A stretch of DNA of 64,000 bases from an uncultured Butyrivibrio sp. (GCF_947169445.1 NZ_CAMVPU010000001.1:124001-188000); one strand, 5' to 3'; shown: positions 31,198 to 40,894, numbered from the stretch's first letter. Program-made: numbers and translations. The notes: generated by a model not told the origin, from the letters alone.

Positions 31198-32622
31198 ATG
31201 GCACATAAGTTTACTTTTTATAATACACTTACAAGAAAAGTTGAAGAGTTTATTCCAAGGGAGGAAGGCAAGGTATCAATGTATACCTGCGGTCCTACCG
31301 TTTATCATTACGCACATATTGGAAACATCAGAACTTATATCATGCAGGATGCTCTGATCAAGTCCTTGAAATACGCTGGCTTTGATGTAAAGAGAGTTAT
31401 GAATATTACTGATGTTGGACATCTTTCTTCCGATGCTGATACCGGTGAAGACAAGATGCTTGCAGGAGCTAAGAGAGAGCACAAGACTGTAATGGAGATT
31501 GCCAAGTTCTATACAGACGCTTTCTTTAATGATTTTGATGCAGTTGGCAATATGCGCCCTGACGTTGTAGAACCTGCTACAAACTGCATTCCTGAGTTCA
31601 TTCATATGGTTGAAACTCTTCTTGAGAAGGGCTTTGCCTATGTTGCCGGCGGTAACGTATATTTTGATACCAGCAAGCTTAATGATTACTATGTATTTTC
31701 CTCTGAAGTTGAAAAAGAGCAGCTTCAGGTTGGCGTCAGAGATGATGTAGAAGAGGATACTAATAAGAAGAATAAGACAGATTTTGTACTTTGGTTTACC
31801 AAGTCCAAGTTCGAGGACCAGGCTCTTAAGTGGGATAGCCCATGGGGAGTAGGATACCCGGGCTGGCACATCGAGTGCTCATGCATTTCCATGAAGCATT
31901 TGGGTGAGTTTATCGACATTCACTGCGGCGGTGTGGACAATATTTTCCCACATCATACCAATGAGATTGCTCAGTCTGAAAGCTATCTTGGACACGAGTG
32001 GTGCAAATACTGGTTCCATTCCAATCACCTGAATGATAAGTCAGGCAAGATGAGTAAATCAAAGGGTGCGATTCTAACAGTTTCTTTGTTAAAAGAAAAA
32101 GGCTATGATCCGCTTGTGTACAGATTTTTCTGCCTTCAGTCTCATTACAGGAAGCCTCTTGAGTTCTCCTATGAGGCTCTTGATCAGTCTGTACAGGCTT
32201 ATAATAAGCTGGTTAGAAGAGTATCTGAGCTTAAGAACGATGGTGCTGTCGATGAAGCTGTGAAGACTGAGTTTGAAGAGAAATTTACAGACGCTGTTTC
32301 TAATGACCTTAATACTTCAATGGCAGTTACAGTCCTTTATGACGCACTTAAGGCTGATACTAACGATGCTACAAAGCTTGCCCTTGTAGAAAGCTTTGAT
32401 AAGGTTCTTTCTCTTGATCTTGTTGCACATGCAAAGAGTCTTTTGGAAGGAACTGAGGTAGATCCTGAGCTTGAGAAATATATTCTTGATGCAATTCAGA
32501 GAAGAACTGATGCCAAGAAGGCCAAGGATTTTGCTACTGCTGATGCAATAAGAGCAGAGCTTTTGGAAAAGGGTGTTGAGATCAAGGATACTCGTGAGGG
32601 AGTTAAATGGCAGCTGATCTAA
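31198..32622 (+). CDS. cysS: Cysteinyl-tRNA synthetase
   Basis: Class-I synthetase of about 474 residues. The HIGH-type motif is AHIGN in CGPTVYHYAHIGN, KMSKS is in GKMSKSKGAIL, and zinc ligands are C in TCGPT, C in HIECSC and the HTNE histidine region. ATG 31198 follows AGGAGAAATAG; the frame extends upstream to a TTG at 31141 without support. I saw no T-box in the short leader. The 3' end overlaps mrnC by 16 bases. Confidence 0.97.
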   Translation: MAHKFTFYNTLTRKVEEFIPREEGKVSMYTCGPTVYHYAHIGNIRTYIMQDALIKSLKYAGFDVKRVMNITDVGHLSSDADTGEDKMLAGAKREHKTVMEIAKFYTDAFFNDFDAVGNMRPDVVEPATNCIPEFIHMVETLLEKGFAYVAGGNVYFDTSKLNDYYVFSSEVEKEQLQVGVRDDVEEDTNKKNKTDFVLWFTKSKFEDQALKWDSPWGVGYPGWHIECSCISMKHLGEFIDIHCGGVDNIFPHHTNEIAQSESYLGHEWCKYWFHSNHLNDKSGKMSKSKGAILTVSLLKEKGYDPLVYRFFCLQSHYRKPLEFSYEALDQSVQAYNKLVRRVSELKNDGAVDEAVKTEFEEKFTDAVSNDLNTSMAVTVLYDALKADTNDATKLALVESFDKVLSLDLVAHAKSLLEGTEVDPELEKYILDAIQRRTDAKKAKDFATADAIRAELLEKGVEIKDTREGVKWQLI

Positions 32623-33047
32623 ATGCATATTTAAATGAACAATTTGGCATTTCGCCCCAGGATATAAGAACTTATTCACCACTTACGCTTGCTTATATCG
32701 GCGATGCGATTTTTGATGTTATCATCAGATCCATTCTGGTGAATAAGGGAAATACCGCGGTTAATAAGCTTCACACAAGAGCCAGCAGCATTGTTAAGGC
32801 TAAGACTCAGGCTGAATTTGTTAAGGTGTTAAAGGATGAGTTTACCGAGGAAGAGTCTGATTACTATCGAAGAGGCCGCAATTCCAAGCCGCATACAAAG
32901 GCCAAGAATGCTTCTACAATCGAATATTTGGAGGCAACCGGCTTTGAGGCGGTAATGGGCTTTCTTTATCTGACAGGTAATATGGACAGGGCCTGTGAAC
33001 TGGTAAAAAAAGGAATAGAGAAATTGGGACTCGATATTCTGGAGTGA
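32607..33047 (+). CDS. mrnC: Mini-ribonuclease III
   Basis: 146 residues: an RNase III catalytic domain without the double-stranded RNA-binding domain. It matures 23S rRNA ends in Firmicutes. The signature is LAYIGDAIFDVIIR with the catalytic Asp, and the YRRGRN and EATGFEAVMGFLYL blocks. The gene begins inside cysS with GAGGGAG in the cysS end, a conserved pairing in Clostridia and Bacilli. Confidence 0.95.
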   Translation: MAADLNAYLNEQFGISPQDIRTYSPLTLAYIGDAIFDVIIRSILVNKGNTAVNKLHTRASSIVKAKTQAEFVKVLKDEFTEEESDYYRRGRNSKPHTKAKNASTIEYLEATGFEAVMGFLYLTGNMDRACELVKKGIEKLGLDILE

Positions 33048-33112
33048 CGTGCTTAGAGTTTATTGATTTGGAAATGTTTTTTGTCTTTTGACATTGGATT
33101 TAAGAGGTAATT

Positions 33113-33862
33113 ATGGAAGAAAATTTTGAGAGCAGGATAATAGAAGGAAGAAACGCTGTATTGGAGGCATTTCGTTCCGGTAAGACCATCGACAGACTTT
33201 TTATTCTTGATGGCTGCAAGGACGGCCCGGTTCAGACAATTTTGCGTGAAGCAAAAAAGCACAAGGATACTGTTATTACCTTTGTAAAGAAAGAGCGTCT
33301 TGATCAGCTTTCAGAAACCGGTAAGCATCAGGGAGTTCTTGCCTATGGCGCTTCATATAATTATGCTGAGGTTGATGATATTCTTGAAAGAGCAAAGACA
33401 AAGGGAGAGGATCCTTTTGTGATCATCCTTGATAATATTGAGGACCCTCATAATCTTGGAGCTATTATCCGTACTGCAAATCTGGCAGGTGCTCACGGAG
33501 TTATCATTCCAAAGCACAGAGCGGCTTCTCTTACAGCTACTGTTGCCAAAGCATCTGCAGGTGCTATCAACTATACTCCTGTTGCAAAGGTTACCAATAT
33601 AGCTAGCACTATTGAGGAACTTAAGGATAAGGGATTATGGTTTGCCTGTGCTGATATGGGCGGAACAACCATGTACCAGCTCAATTTAAAGGGACCTATC
33701 GGTCTTGTTATAGGTAACGAGGGAAGCGGTGTCAGCAGACTCGTCAGGGAAAAATGTGATATGATCGCATCGATTCCGATGAAGGGTGATATTGATTCTC
33801 TTAATGCATCTGTTGCCTGCGGCGTACTTGCTTTTGAAGTAGTAAGACAGAGAATGTCTTGA
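33113..33862 (+). CDS. rlmB: 23S rRNA 2'-O-ribose methyltransferase (TrmH/SpoU family)
   Basis: 249 residues. An N-terminal L30e-like RNA-binding domain (IEGRNAVLEAFRSG) is followed by the SPOUT knot domain with LDNIEDPHNLGAIIRTA, GNEGSGVSRLV and SIPMKGDIDSLNASVA. It methylates G2251-type positions in the 23S rRNA. It is the third member of the conserved cysS-mrnC-rlmB cluster. Confidence 0.94.
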   Translation: MEENFESRIIEGRNAVLEAFRSGKTIDRLFILDGCKDGPVQTILREAKKHKDTVITFVKKERLDQLSETGKHQGVLAYGASYNYAEVDDILERAKTKGEDPFVIILDNIEDPHNLGAIIRTANLAGAHGVIIPKHRAASLTATVAKASAGAINYTPVAKVTNIASTIEELKDKGLWFACADMGGTTMYQLNLKGPIGLVIGNEGSGVSRLVREKCDMIASIPMKGDIDSLNASVACGVLAFEVVRQRMS

Positions 33863-33890
33863 TTTCTTATTTGTTTTTTTGAGAGTGTAG

Positions 33891-34529
33891 ATGAGCGAAA
33901 TCAGATATAAGGAAAAAACTGATGAAGAGTTGATACTGGCTATCAGAGACGGGGAAGAACCCGGTGCCATAGACCATATCATGAACAAGTATAAGAATCT
34001 TGTCAGAAAAAAGGCTGCCTCCATGTTCGTTCTTGGGGCTGACAAGGATGATCTTATACAGGAGGGCATGATTGGTCTTTTTAAGGCTGTAAGGGATTAT
34101 GACTGTGGAAGAGATGCCAGCTTTTCTACGTTTGCGGATTTATGTATTTCCAGGCAGATGTATTCAGCTATCAAGGCACTTGCAAGGAAAAAACATGCTC
34201 CACTAAACAGCTATATTTCTATCTATGAAAAAAGAGAGGATCTGGGAGAAGAATCATCGGTCCCTCTTGAAGAGGTTCTTGAGTCTGATTCCAGTCTTAT
34301 TCCAGAACAGCACATTATTGATCAGGAAAATCTAAAGGCTCTTGAGGAAGCAATAGAAAGGGAACTTAGTCCCTTAGAGAGTCAGGTGCTTGACCTTTAT
34401 ATAACGGGTATGAGCATTAAACAGATTTCCGCGGTTCTTGCGAGAGATGAGAAATCCACTGATAATGCGATGCAGAGAATTCGCACAAAATTAAGGAAAT
34501 ATCTAAAGGATAAGGACAAGCAGGTATAA
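33891..34529 (+). CDS. sigH: RNA polymerase sigma factor of the SigH type
   Basis: 212 residues of the sigma-70 family, sporulation sigma-H group. Region 2 contains DLIQEGMIGLFKAVRDYD (core binding and -10 melting), and region 4 the helix-turn-helix GMSIKQISAVLARDEKSTDNAM. It directs early post-exponential genes, including competence in some Clostridia and Bacilli. The place after rlmB is conserved. Its presence does not prove sporulation, since non-sporulating Lachnospiraceae keep it. The ribosome site is weak. Confidence 0.92.
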   Translation: MSEIRYKEKTDEELILAIRDGEEPGAIDHIMNKYKNLVRKKAASMFVLGADKDDLIQEGMIGLFKAVRDYDCGRDASFSTFADLCISRQMYSAIKALARKKHAPLNSYISIYEKREDLGEESSVPLEEVLESDSSLIPEQHIIDQENLKALEEAIERELSPLESQVLDLYITGMSIKQISAVLARDEKSTDNAMQRIRTKLRKYLKDKDKQV

Positions 34530-34589
34530 CTTGATAATTTTCATATATTCTTAGTATTTTTATCCAAGAATATGTGAGTTCCTGCGTTT

Positions 34590-34618
34590 TTGACATTGAT
34601 TAAATTGTATGCGATAAT
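34590..34618 (+). promoter_or_regulatory. Promoter of the amino acid ABC operon
   Basis: TTGACA (34590-34595), 17 bases, GATAAT (34613-34618): near-consensus sigma-A promoter 47 bases before the binding-protein start. Confidence 0.8.
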
Positions 34619-34664
34619 GATTAGATATACAATTCAATTGCGCAAAATTACAAGGAGAATGATT

Positions 34665-35489
34665 ATGAAAATAGTTAATGTTAAGAAAGTTACCGGGTTA
34701 GTAGCTGCAGCGGCAATGCTTATCAGTACTTTGGCAGGCTGTGGAAACACTGATGCGGCCAAAAATAATTCTGAAAATGCAGAGCTTTTGGCAACTATCA
34801 AGGAAAGAGGAACAATCATCTTTGCCATGGAGGGGCAGTGGGCACCATGGACTTATCATGATGAGTCAGGAAACCTTGTTGGCTATGATACTGAAGTTGG
34901 TAAGGCTATAGCGGAGAAGCTTGGTGTTGAAGCTCAGTTTATTGAAGGCGAGTGGGATGGCCTTTTTGCCGGACTTGACGGTGGAAGATATGACGCAATC
35001 ATAAACGGTGTTGAGATCACTGATCTAAGAAAAGAAAAGTATGATTTTACAACTCCTTACGCATATATCAGAACAGCTCTTGTTGTTAAGGATGATAATA
35101 GTGATATAACTACTTTTGAAGATCTTAAGGGCAAGAAGACAAGTAATTCTCTTGGTTCTACATACGCAGATCTTGCAGCTGAGTATGGAGCTGATGTTCA
35201 GAATGTTGATACTCTTTCAGAGACAATCGACATGGTACTTTCCGGCAGAGTAGATGCTACTTTGAATGCTGAAGTATCTTTTTATGATTATCTTTCAGAG
35301 CATCCGGATGCACCTATTAAGATAGTTGCTTTAACCGACGAGGCTTCAGAGGTTTCAGTTCCTTTAAGAAAAGGAGATGAGACTAAGACTCTTAGGGAAG
35401 CTATGGATAAGGCTATTGCAGAGCTTGCTGCAGATGGCACTCTTTCAGAGCTTTCCAATAAATATTTTGGACAGGATATTTCTAAGTAA
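34665..35489 (+). CDS. Amino acid ABC transporter substrate-binding lipoprotein
   Basis: About 275 residues. The signal peptide ends in a lipobox (STLAGC). The mature part is a family-3 solute-binding protein (GTIIFAMEGQWAPWTYHD, then VGYDTEVGKAIAEKLGV), which bind polar amino acids, often cystine or glutamine; the Trp-rich WAPWTY is of the cystine/glutamine type. AAGGAG precedes ATG 34665. It is the first gene of a three-gene importer operon with its own promoter. Confidence 0.93.
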   Translation: MKIVNVKKVTGLVAAAAMLISTLAGCGNTDAAKNNSENAELLATIKERGTIIFAMEGQWAPWTYHDESGNLVGYDTEVGKAIAEKLGVEAQFIEGEWDGLFAGLDGGRYDAIINGVEITDLRKEKYDFTTPYAYIRTALVVKDDNSDITTFEDLKGKKTSNSLGSTYADLAAEYGADVQNVDTLSETIDMVLSGRVDATLNAEVSFYDYLSEHPDAPIKIVALTDEASEVSVPLRKGDETKTLREAMDKAIAELAADGTLSELSNKYFGQDISK

Positions 35490-35492
35490 TTT

Positions 35493-36185
35493 ATGAGTGA
35501 AAGACTTATTGGCATTATAACAAGTTCATTTTTTAAGATACTGATTCCGGGAATTAAGGTAACTATTCCCCTGACGGCTCTTTCTTTTTTACTGAGCCTG
35601 GCAATTGGACTTTTGCTTGCACTTATTCAGGTAGCCAATCTGAAGGTGTTAAAAGAGATAGCAAGGTTTTATATTTGGGTTTTCCGCGGAACACCGCTTA
35701 TAGTCCAGCTTTTTATCATTTTCTTTGGACTGCCTAATATTGGGATTACGCTAGAGGCTTTTCCTTCGGCGGTTCTTGCTTTTGGACTAAATCTTGGTGC
35801 CTATAATGCAGAAGTTTTCCGATCCGCCATTTTAGCTATTCCTAAGGGGCAGCTTGAAGCCTCATATATGATAGGCTTAAGCTATCCTCAGGCCATGGTC
35901 CGGGTAATATTACCACAGTCGTTTCCGGTTGCTTTTCCGAATCTTTTTAATAACCTGATAAGTCTTTTGAAGGATACGGCGCTGGCATCCAGTATTACTG
36001 TAATCGACCTGTTTACAACAGCTCAGCAGATAGCGGCAAGGACCTATGAGCCCTTTGCACTTTATCTGGAAGCTGCCTTTATTTATCTGATTTTCTCCAC
36101 ATTGCTTACATGGCTTCAGAATTATCTGGAAAAGAAGCTGGTGTGGAAGAGTGGTGATAAGGAGAAAGTAGAAAAGAATGCTTGA
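35493..36185 (+). CDS. Amino acid ABC transporter permease
   Basis: A 230-residue membrane protein with about five helices, of the HisM/GlnP class. The cytoplasmic EAA loop is recognisable (EASYMIGLSYPQAMVRVILPQ), and RGTPLIVQLFIIFFGLP is a typical segment. It begins four bases after the binding-protein stop and overlaps the ATPase gene by eight bases. Confidence 0.94.
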   Translation: MSERLIGIITSSFFKILIPGIKVTIPLTALSFLLSLAIGLLLALIQVANLKVLKEIARFYIWVFRGTPLIVQLFIIFFGLPNIGITLEAFPSAVLAFGLNLGAYNAEVFRSAILAIPKGQLEASYMIGLSYPQAMVRVILPQSFPVAFPNLFNNLISLLKDTALASSITVIDLFTTAQQIAARTYEPFALYLEAAFIYLIFSTLLTWLQNYLEKKLVWKSGDKEKVEKNA

Positions 36186-36918
36186 GATACATAATCTTCA
36201 TAAATCCTTTTCCGGTACAGGAGTACTTTCGGGAATGGATTTTAAAGTGGATAAAGGCGAAGTTATTGCTATAATAGGTCAGTCCGGTTCCGGTAAAACA
36301 ACGCTGCTTAGATGTATGAGCTTTTTGGAAAAAGCGGATGTAGGAGAGATTATTTTTGATGATTACAGGGGAGATATGGTAAAAATGTCTCCTGCTGATA
36401 TTAAAAAGCTCAGGATGGAGATGGGATTTGTCTTTCAGAGCTTTAATCTTTTCAACAACATGACTGCTCTTGGAAACGTTATGGAAGGTCTTGTTACAGC
36501 TCGTAAGATGCCTAAGGACAAGGCAAAGGAAATAGCGTATGAAATGCTGGCTAAGGTTGGAATGCTTGACCGTGCAGGATTCTATCCTGGTGAGCTTTCC
36601 GGTGGTCAGCAGCAGAGAGTTGCCATTGCAAGGGCGATAGCACCGCAGCCTAAGGTAATCTTGTTCGATGAGCCTACAAGTGCGCTGGATCCTGAACTTA
36701 CAGGAGAAGTGCTTTCAGTAATGAAGAAGCTTGCTATGGAAGGAACTACGATGGTTGTTGTGACCCATGAGATGTCTTTTGCCAAGGATGTGGCATCCAG
36801 GGTTGTCTTTATGGACAAGGGCGTAGTGGTGGAGGAAGGAAAGCCTTCTGACATTTTTGAAAACCCAAGGGAAGAAAGAACCAGACAGTTTTTAAACAGA
36901 GCCCTTGGTAAAATCTGA
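36178..36918 (+). CDS. Amino acid ABC transporter ATP-binding protein
   Basis: 246 residues. Walker A GQSGSGKTT, Q-loop GFVFQSFNLF, signature LSGGQQQRVAIARA, Walker B VILFDEPTSALDPE and the switch histidine in VVTHEMSFA are all intact. It powers the importer with the permease just upstream. A cystine/glutamine-type specificity is suggested only by similarity of the binding protein. Confidence 0.95.
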   Translation: MLEIHNLHKSFSGTGVLSGMDFKVDKGEVIAIIGQSGSGKTTLLRCMSFLEKADVGEIIFDDYRGDMVKMSPADIKKLRMEMGFVFQSFNLFNNMTALGNVMEGLVTARKMPKDKAKEIAYEMLAKVGMLDRAGFYPGELSGGQQQRVAIARAIAPQPKVILFDEPTSALDPELTGEVLSVMKKLAMEGTTMVVVTHEMSFAKDVASRVVFMDKGVVVEEGKPSDIFENPREERTRQFLNRALGKI

Positions 36919-37001
36919 TAACAGCCAATGGGCAGCCAATGGGGACGTTTTTTTGGCTGGCAAACAGAAATAGTTCTATTTGAAATTTCAGAAAAAAACA
37001 C

Positions 37002-37030
37002 TTGCGTATAAAAAATATGTGTGTTATATT
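37002..37030 (+). promoter_or_regulatory. rpmE promoter
   Basis: TTGCGT (37002-37007), 17 bases, TATATT (37025-37030), about 70 bases before the rpmE start. Confidence 0.75.
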
Positions 37031-37102
37031 TATATAGCTGTTGTAGACAGCGGTAACTATAGTTAATTAGAAGATTTTTTGTATATAGAGAGGTGAGAAG
37101 AG

Positions 37103-37309
37103 ATGAGACAGGACATTCAGCCAGAATTCCATCAGGCCACTGTTACTTGCAACTGCGGTAACACATTCACAGTTGGATCAACAAAGAGCGAGATTCACGT
37201 AGAAATTTGCTCAAAGTGCCATCCATTCTATACTGGCCAGCAGAAGGCTACAAGTGCTCGTGGACGTATTGATAAGTTCAACAAGAAATACGGCATGAAC
37301 AACCAGTAA
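37103..37309 (+). CDS. rpmE: 50S ribosomal protein L31, zinc-binding form
   Basis: 68 residues with the four-cysteine zinc set of the C+ type of L31: CNCGNTF and CSKCHPFYTGQQK. AGAGGTGAGAAG precedes the ATG. It is monocistronic, with promoter and terminator both visible. C+ L31 is used when zinc is plentiful; a C- paralogue is not in this window. Confidence 0.97.
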   Translation: MRQDIQPEFHQATVTCNCGNTFTVGSTKSEIHVEICSKCHPFYTGQQKATSARGRIDKFNKKYGMNNQ

Positions 37310-37328
37310 TTTAGTTTTGAAACAATTG

Positions 37329-37366
37329 AGAGGTTGAGGCTTTCGCCTCAGCCTCTTTGTTTTTTG
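37329..37366 (+). terminator. rpmE terminator
   Basis: AGAGGTTGAGGC (37329-37340) pairs with GCCTCAGCCTCT (37345-37356) with one mismatch over TTTC, followed by TTGTTTTTT. Confidence 0.88.
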
Positions 37367-37442
37367 TAGTAATTACTCGGGATTTATGTGAAATAATGCG
37401 CTCCGTTATGGACGTTTTTAATGTATTTATTCGAGGTGCGGT

Positions 37443-38435
37443 ATGAGAAAACGTAAGATCAGACATTATTCCGGTATTGGTGGGCAGGCAGTACTTGAAG
37501 GCGTTATGATGCGCAACAAGGATATGTATGCTGTTGCAGTTAGAAAGCCTGACGGCGAAATAGCAGTGGAAGTTGATGAATATCATGGTATTGCCTATGG
37601 CAGCAAACTTTTGAATATCCCATTTATTCGCGGTATATTTGTGTTTATTGATTCTTTGGTTCTTGGAATGAAATCTTTGAATTACTCTTCAACTTTTTAC
37701 GAAGAGACAAAAGAGAAGCCTACTAAGCTGGATGAAGGAATTGATAATGTTTCAGGGGGACATGAGGATACTTTCCTTATGGTGCTTACAACTGTTGTAT
37801 CCTTCCTGTTTGCAATCGGCATTTTTATGGTGCTTCCTTATGCTATTTCAGAGTATTTGGGCAAGTACATCAGAAATGATTCGATAATAGCTATTGTTGA
37901 GGGCGTAATTAGGATTGTAATCTTCATTCTGTATATTCTTCTTATTTCGCTTATGAAGGATATCAGAAGACTGTTTCAATATCATGGCGCTGAGCATAAG
38001 TGCATCAACTGTATAGAAAAAGGAAGACCTCTTACAGTCAAGAATGTGAGGAAGAGTTCCAGACTTCACAAGAGATGTGGAAGCAGCTTTATCCTCTTCG
38101 TAATGCTTGTAAGTATTATTCTCTTTTTCTTCATAAGAGTTGACTCATATTTCCTTAGAGTTGCTCTTAGAATATTGCTTATTCCTGTTATTTCAGGTAT
38201 TTCCTATGAGCTTATAAGGTTTGCCGGAAGATCTAATTTCTTTTTGATAAAGATATTGTCAGCACCTGGTCTGTGGCTTCAGAGGCTTACAACCAAGGAA
38301 CCTGATGATGATATGATCGAAGTAGCTATCAAATCAGTTGAGTCTGTATTTGATTGGAAGGAATACCTTAAGGATTCTTTTGGCTATGAGATTGATGACA
38401 GCTGGCTTAATGATGAGGAGGAAGTTGTGGAGTAA
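37443..38435 (+). CDS. DUF1385 membrane protein (YqhQ-like)
   Basis: 330 residues. The N-terminal block GGQAVLEGVMMRN and the HGAEHKCINCIEKG motif are hallmarks of DUF1385. About four membrane segments lie between residues 110 and 260. The family is widespread in Firmicutes next to rpmE, prmC and prfA, exactly as here, but its function is not established; the conserved HxxEHKC motif suggests metal binding or enzymatic activity at the membrane. Confidence 0.92.
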   Translation: MRKRKIRHYSGIGGQAVLEGVMMRNKDMYAVAVRKPDGEIAVEVDEYHGIAYGSKLLNIPFIRGIFVFIDSLVLGMKSLNYSSTFYEETKEKPTKLDEGIDNVSGGHEDTFLMVLTTVVSFLFAIGIFMVLPYAISEYLGKYIRNDSIIAIVEGVIRIVIFILYILLISLMKDIRRLFQYHGAEHKCINCIEKGRPLTVKNVRKSSRLHKRCGSSFILFVMLVSIILFFFIRVDSYFLRVALRILLIPVISGISYELIRFAGRSNFFLIKILSAPGLWLQRLTTKEPDDDMIEVAIKSVESVFDWKEYLKDSFGYEIDDSWLNDEEEVVE

Positions 38436-38519
38436 ATTCGCTTGCTCACGAAAACCGCAGTAGTTGCGCGGTTCTGTAATCTCATATAAGAATACATATT
38501 ATAATTTTTTTGAAAAAGA

Positions 38520-39365
38520 ATGAGTAAATACGTAGATATTTATACAACTGGATATGAAACTTTAGAAAGAGCCGGAATCACAGAAGCTAAGCTTGATGCC
38601 CGGCTCCTTTTGGAATATGTATGTGGCACTGATCACAATACTCTTTTAACTCACCCTGAAAAAGAGGTTTCGGGAGAGGAAGAGGGGAGATTCCTGGAAT
38701 TTATTGATAGAAGATCTAAGAGAGAGCCTGTGGCCTATATTATAGGAAATTGGGATTTTATGGGGCTTAATTTTGATGTCTGCAGCGATGTTCTTATTCC
38801 TGAGCAGGATACAGAAATCCTGGTGGAAGAAACTATGAGATATCTTCAGGATGGAATGAGGCTTTTGGATCTTTGCACGGGTTCCGGATGCATTGCACTT
38901 AGTCTTTTGCATTATTCCAACGATACCCATGCTCTTTGTACGGATATTTCCTCTAAGGCTTTAAATGTGGCAAAGGGGAATGCTTCGAAGCTTGGACTTG
39001 GTGACAGGGCCGAGTTTATGGAGACAGATCTTTTCCCTGATGAAGCGGCCGGTAAATTTGATGTTATTGTTTCCAATCCGCCATATATTGCAAGTAAAGT
39101 AATTGAAGAGCTTGCTCCGGAGGTTAGAGATTTTGAACCGAGGCTTGCCCTTGATGGTGCTGAGGACGGACTTGTCTTTTACAGGAGAATTGTAGAAAAT
39201 GCTCATAAGTTTCTGAATTCAAGCGGCTATCTCTTGCTGGAAATAGGATATGATCAGGCAGAGGCTGTTACTGCTCTTATGCAGGAGAAAAATGTCTATC
39301 ATGATATTCAGGTAATCAAGGACCTTGGTGGTAATGACAGAGTTATTAGTGCCTGCTTTTATTAG
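38520..39365 (+). CDS. prmC: Release-factor glutamine methyltransferase
   Basis: 281 residues. It methylates the GGQ glutamine of release factors. The catalytic motif is VSNPPYI, the S-adenosylmethionine loop LLDLCTGSGCIALSL, and the N-terminal helical domain carries the release-factor-binding region. It sits just before prfA, its substrate gene, a conserved order. Confidence 0.96.
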   Translation: MSKYVDIYTTGYETLERAGITEAKLDARLLLEYVCGTDHNTLLTHPEKEVSGEEEGRFLEFIDRRSKREPVAYIIGNWDFMGLNFDVCSDVLIPEQDTEILVEETMRYLQDGMRLLDLCTGSGCIALSLLHYSNDTHALCTDISSKALNVAKGNASKLGLGDRAEFMETDLFPDEAAGKFDVIVSNPPYIASKVIEELAPEVRDFEPRLALDGAEDGLVFYRRIVENAHKFLNSSGYLLLEIGYDQAEAVTALMQEKNVYHDIQVIKDLGGNDRVISACFY

Positions 39366-39457
39366 CGGAGCAAGAAAGGAATATGTTGCATAAATGCATT
39401 TGTTCCTGGGATGAGAGTTTTTTATACTAACAATTCTGTATATCGAGGTAAAAATAT

Positions 39458-40525
39458 ATGTTTGATAAGATAGAGGATATTCTTCGCAAATTTGAAGATA
39501 TAACAATGGAATTAAATGAGCCTTCTGTAGCTGCGGATCAGGAGAGATTCCGCAAACTTATGAAGGAACAGAAGAACTTAGAACCGCTTGTAGAATGCTA
39601 CAATCAGTATAAGAAGTGCAAAGAAACTATTGATGAAAGTCTTATGATGCTGGATGAGGAATCTGATCCTGAGATGAAGGAAATGCTTAGGGAAGAGCTT
39701 CAGGCAGCCAAGGACAGGATTCCGGAACTTGAAAATCAGCTTAAGATTCTTCTTTTGCCTAAGGATCCTAACGATGAGAAGAATGTTATCGTTGAGATAA
39801 GAGCAGGTGTTGGCGGCGATGAGGCAGCTTTATTTGCTGCTGATATGTACAGGGTATACACCAGATATGCTGAGAGACAGAATTGGCGTGTTGAGACTAT
39901 GAGCGTCGAGGATATTGGCATTGGCGGTATCAAGACTGTCAGCTTTATGATAAAGGGAAATGGAGCCTACTCAAGGCTTAAGTTTGAGAGTGGTGTCCAC
40001 AGAGTTCAGAGAATTCCTGCTACTGAATCCGGCGGAAGAATCCATACGTCAGCTATAACTGTTGCAATTATGCCGGAAGTTGAGGACGTTGAAGTCGAGA
40101 TTGACATGAATGACTGCAAGTTTGATGTGTTCAGAGCATCAGGAAATGGTGGTCAGTGCGTTAATACCACAGACTCTGCGGTTCGTCTGACTCACTTCCC
40201 TACAGGAATCGTTATTTCATGTCAGGATGAAAAGAGCCAGCTTCAGAACAAGAACAAGGCTCTTCGCGTACTTAGGGCGAAATTATATGAGCTTGAGCGT
40301 GAGAAGCAGCACAATAATGAGGTGGAGCTTCGTCGTAGCCAGGTAGGAAGTGGTGACAGATCAGAGAAGATCAGAACTTACAATTTCCACCAGGGCAGAG
40401 TGACAGACCACAGAATTGGACTGACGCTTTACAAAATCGACCAAATAATGGACGGTGATCTCGATGAGATCATTGACTCACTTATTGCCGCTGATCAGGC
40501 AGAAAAGCTGAGTACATTAGAATAA
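39458..40525 (+). CDS. prfA: Peptide chain release factor 1
   Basis: 355 residues, standard length. The GGQ loop is ASGNGGQCVNTTDSAVRL, and the stop-codon recognition region contains the PAT motif in VQRIPATESGGRIHTS. It terminates at UAA and UAG. No frameshift is required (unlike prfB). A very strong hairpin follows 35 bases downstream. Confidence 0.97.
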   Translation: MFDKIEDILRKFEDITMELNEPSVAADQERFRKLMKEQKNLEPLVECYNQYKKCKETIDESLMMLDEESDPEMKEMLREELQAAKDRIPELENQLKILLLPKDPNDEKNVIVEIRAGVGGDEAALFAADMYRVYTRYAERQNWRVETMSVEDIGIGGIKTVSFMIKGNGAYSRLKFESGVHRVQRIPATESGGRIHTSAITVAIMPEVEDVEVEIDMNDCKFDVFRASGNGGQCVNTTDSAVRLTHFPTGIVISCQDEKSQLQNKNKALRVLRAKLYELEREKQHNNEVELRRSQVGSGDRSEKIRTYNFHQGRVTDHRIGLTLYKIDQIMDGDLDEIIDSLIAADQAEKLSTLE

Positions 40526-40894
40526 TGGATATCACCTTCACTACTTGTTGTGAGGAAATCAGCATGGCGCGGCATAACAGGGAGATTGCTCTGGTTATGC
40601 CGCGCCATGCTAGACTTTGGCTTCCACTAATGACGTTCTATTGATGCTTTCTTCTGATAAAAATATACGTAGTATAATGTCCCCTAAAATCTTGACAGGC
40701 AGAAATAAATACAGTAACATCATATCTTGTCATATAACCATACAAGGTGTCCGGGGATTCTCCTAAGATTTCCATGTAATTGTTTTTTTTGATTTTGAAA
40801 AGAGTTATAATTTTCTTACGCAAAGTCTCTTTTTTCTAGAACTTCATGCCCTGTATGGATATAGATGAAATAATATATTCAAGGAGGGCACGAT
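40526..40894 (+). other. 369-bp gene-free region after prfA
   Basis: It holds the 18-bp hairpin at 40561-40611. A possible promoter TTGACA (40692-40697), 17 bases, TAACAT (40715-40720) points towards the broken nuclease gene, and AAGGAGGG precedes its GTG start. No other ORF is credible. Confidence 0.6.
40561..40611. repeat. 18-bp perfect hairpin without U-tract
   Basis: AGCATGGCGCGGCATAAC (40561-40578) is exactly complementary to 40594-40611, with a 15-base loop. It is GC-rich in an AT-rich region, and the following bases (AGACTTTGG) do not form a U-run. It could be a dispersed palindrome, a processed RNA end or a protein-binding site. Confidence 0.8.

Noticed and set aside
36919..36960. 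Repeated CAGCCAATGG after the ABC ATPase as a terminator or repeat array
   Set aside because: The stem with TTGGCTG is possible, but the T-run lies inside the loop and only two copies exist; too weak to annotate.
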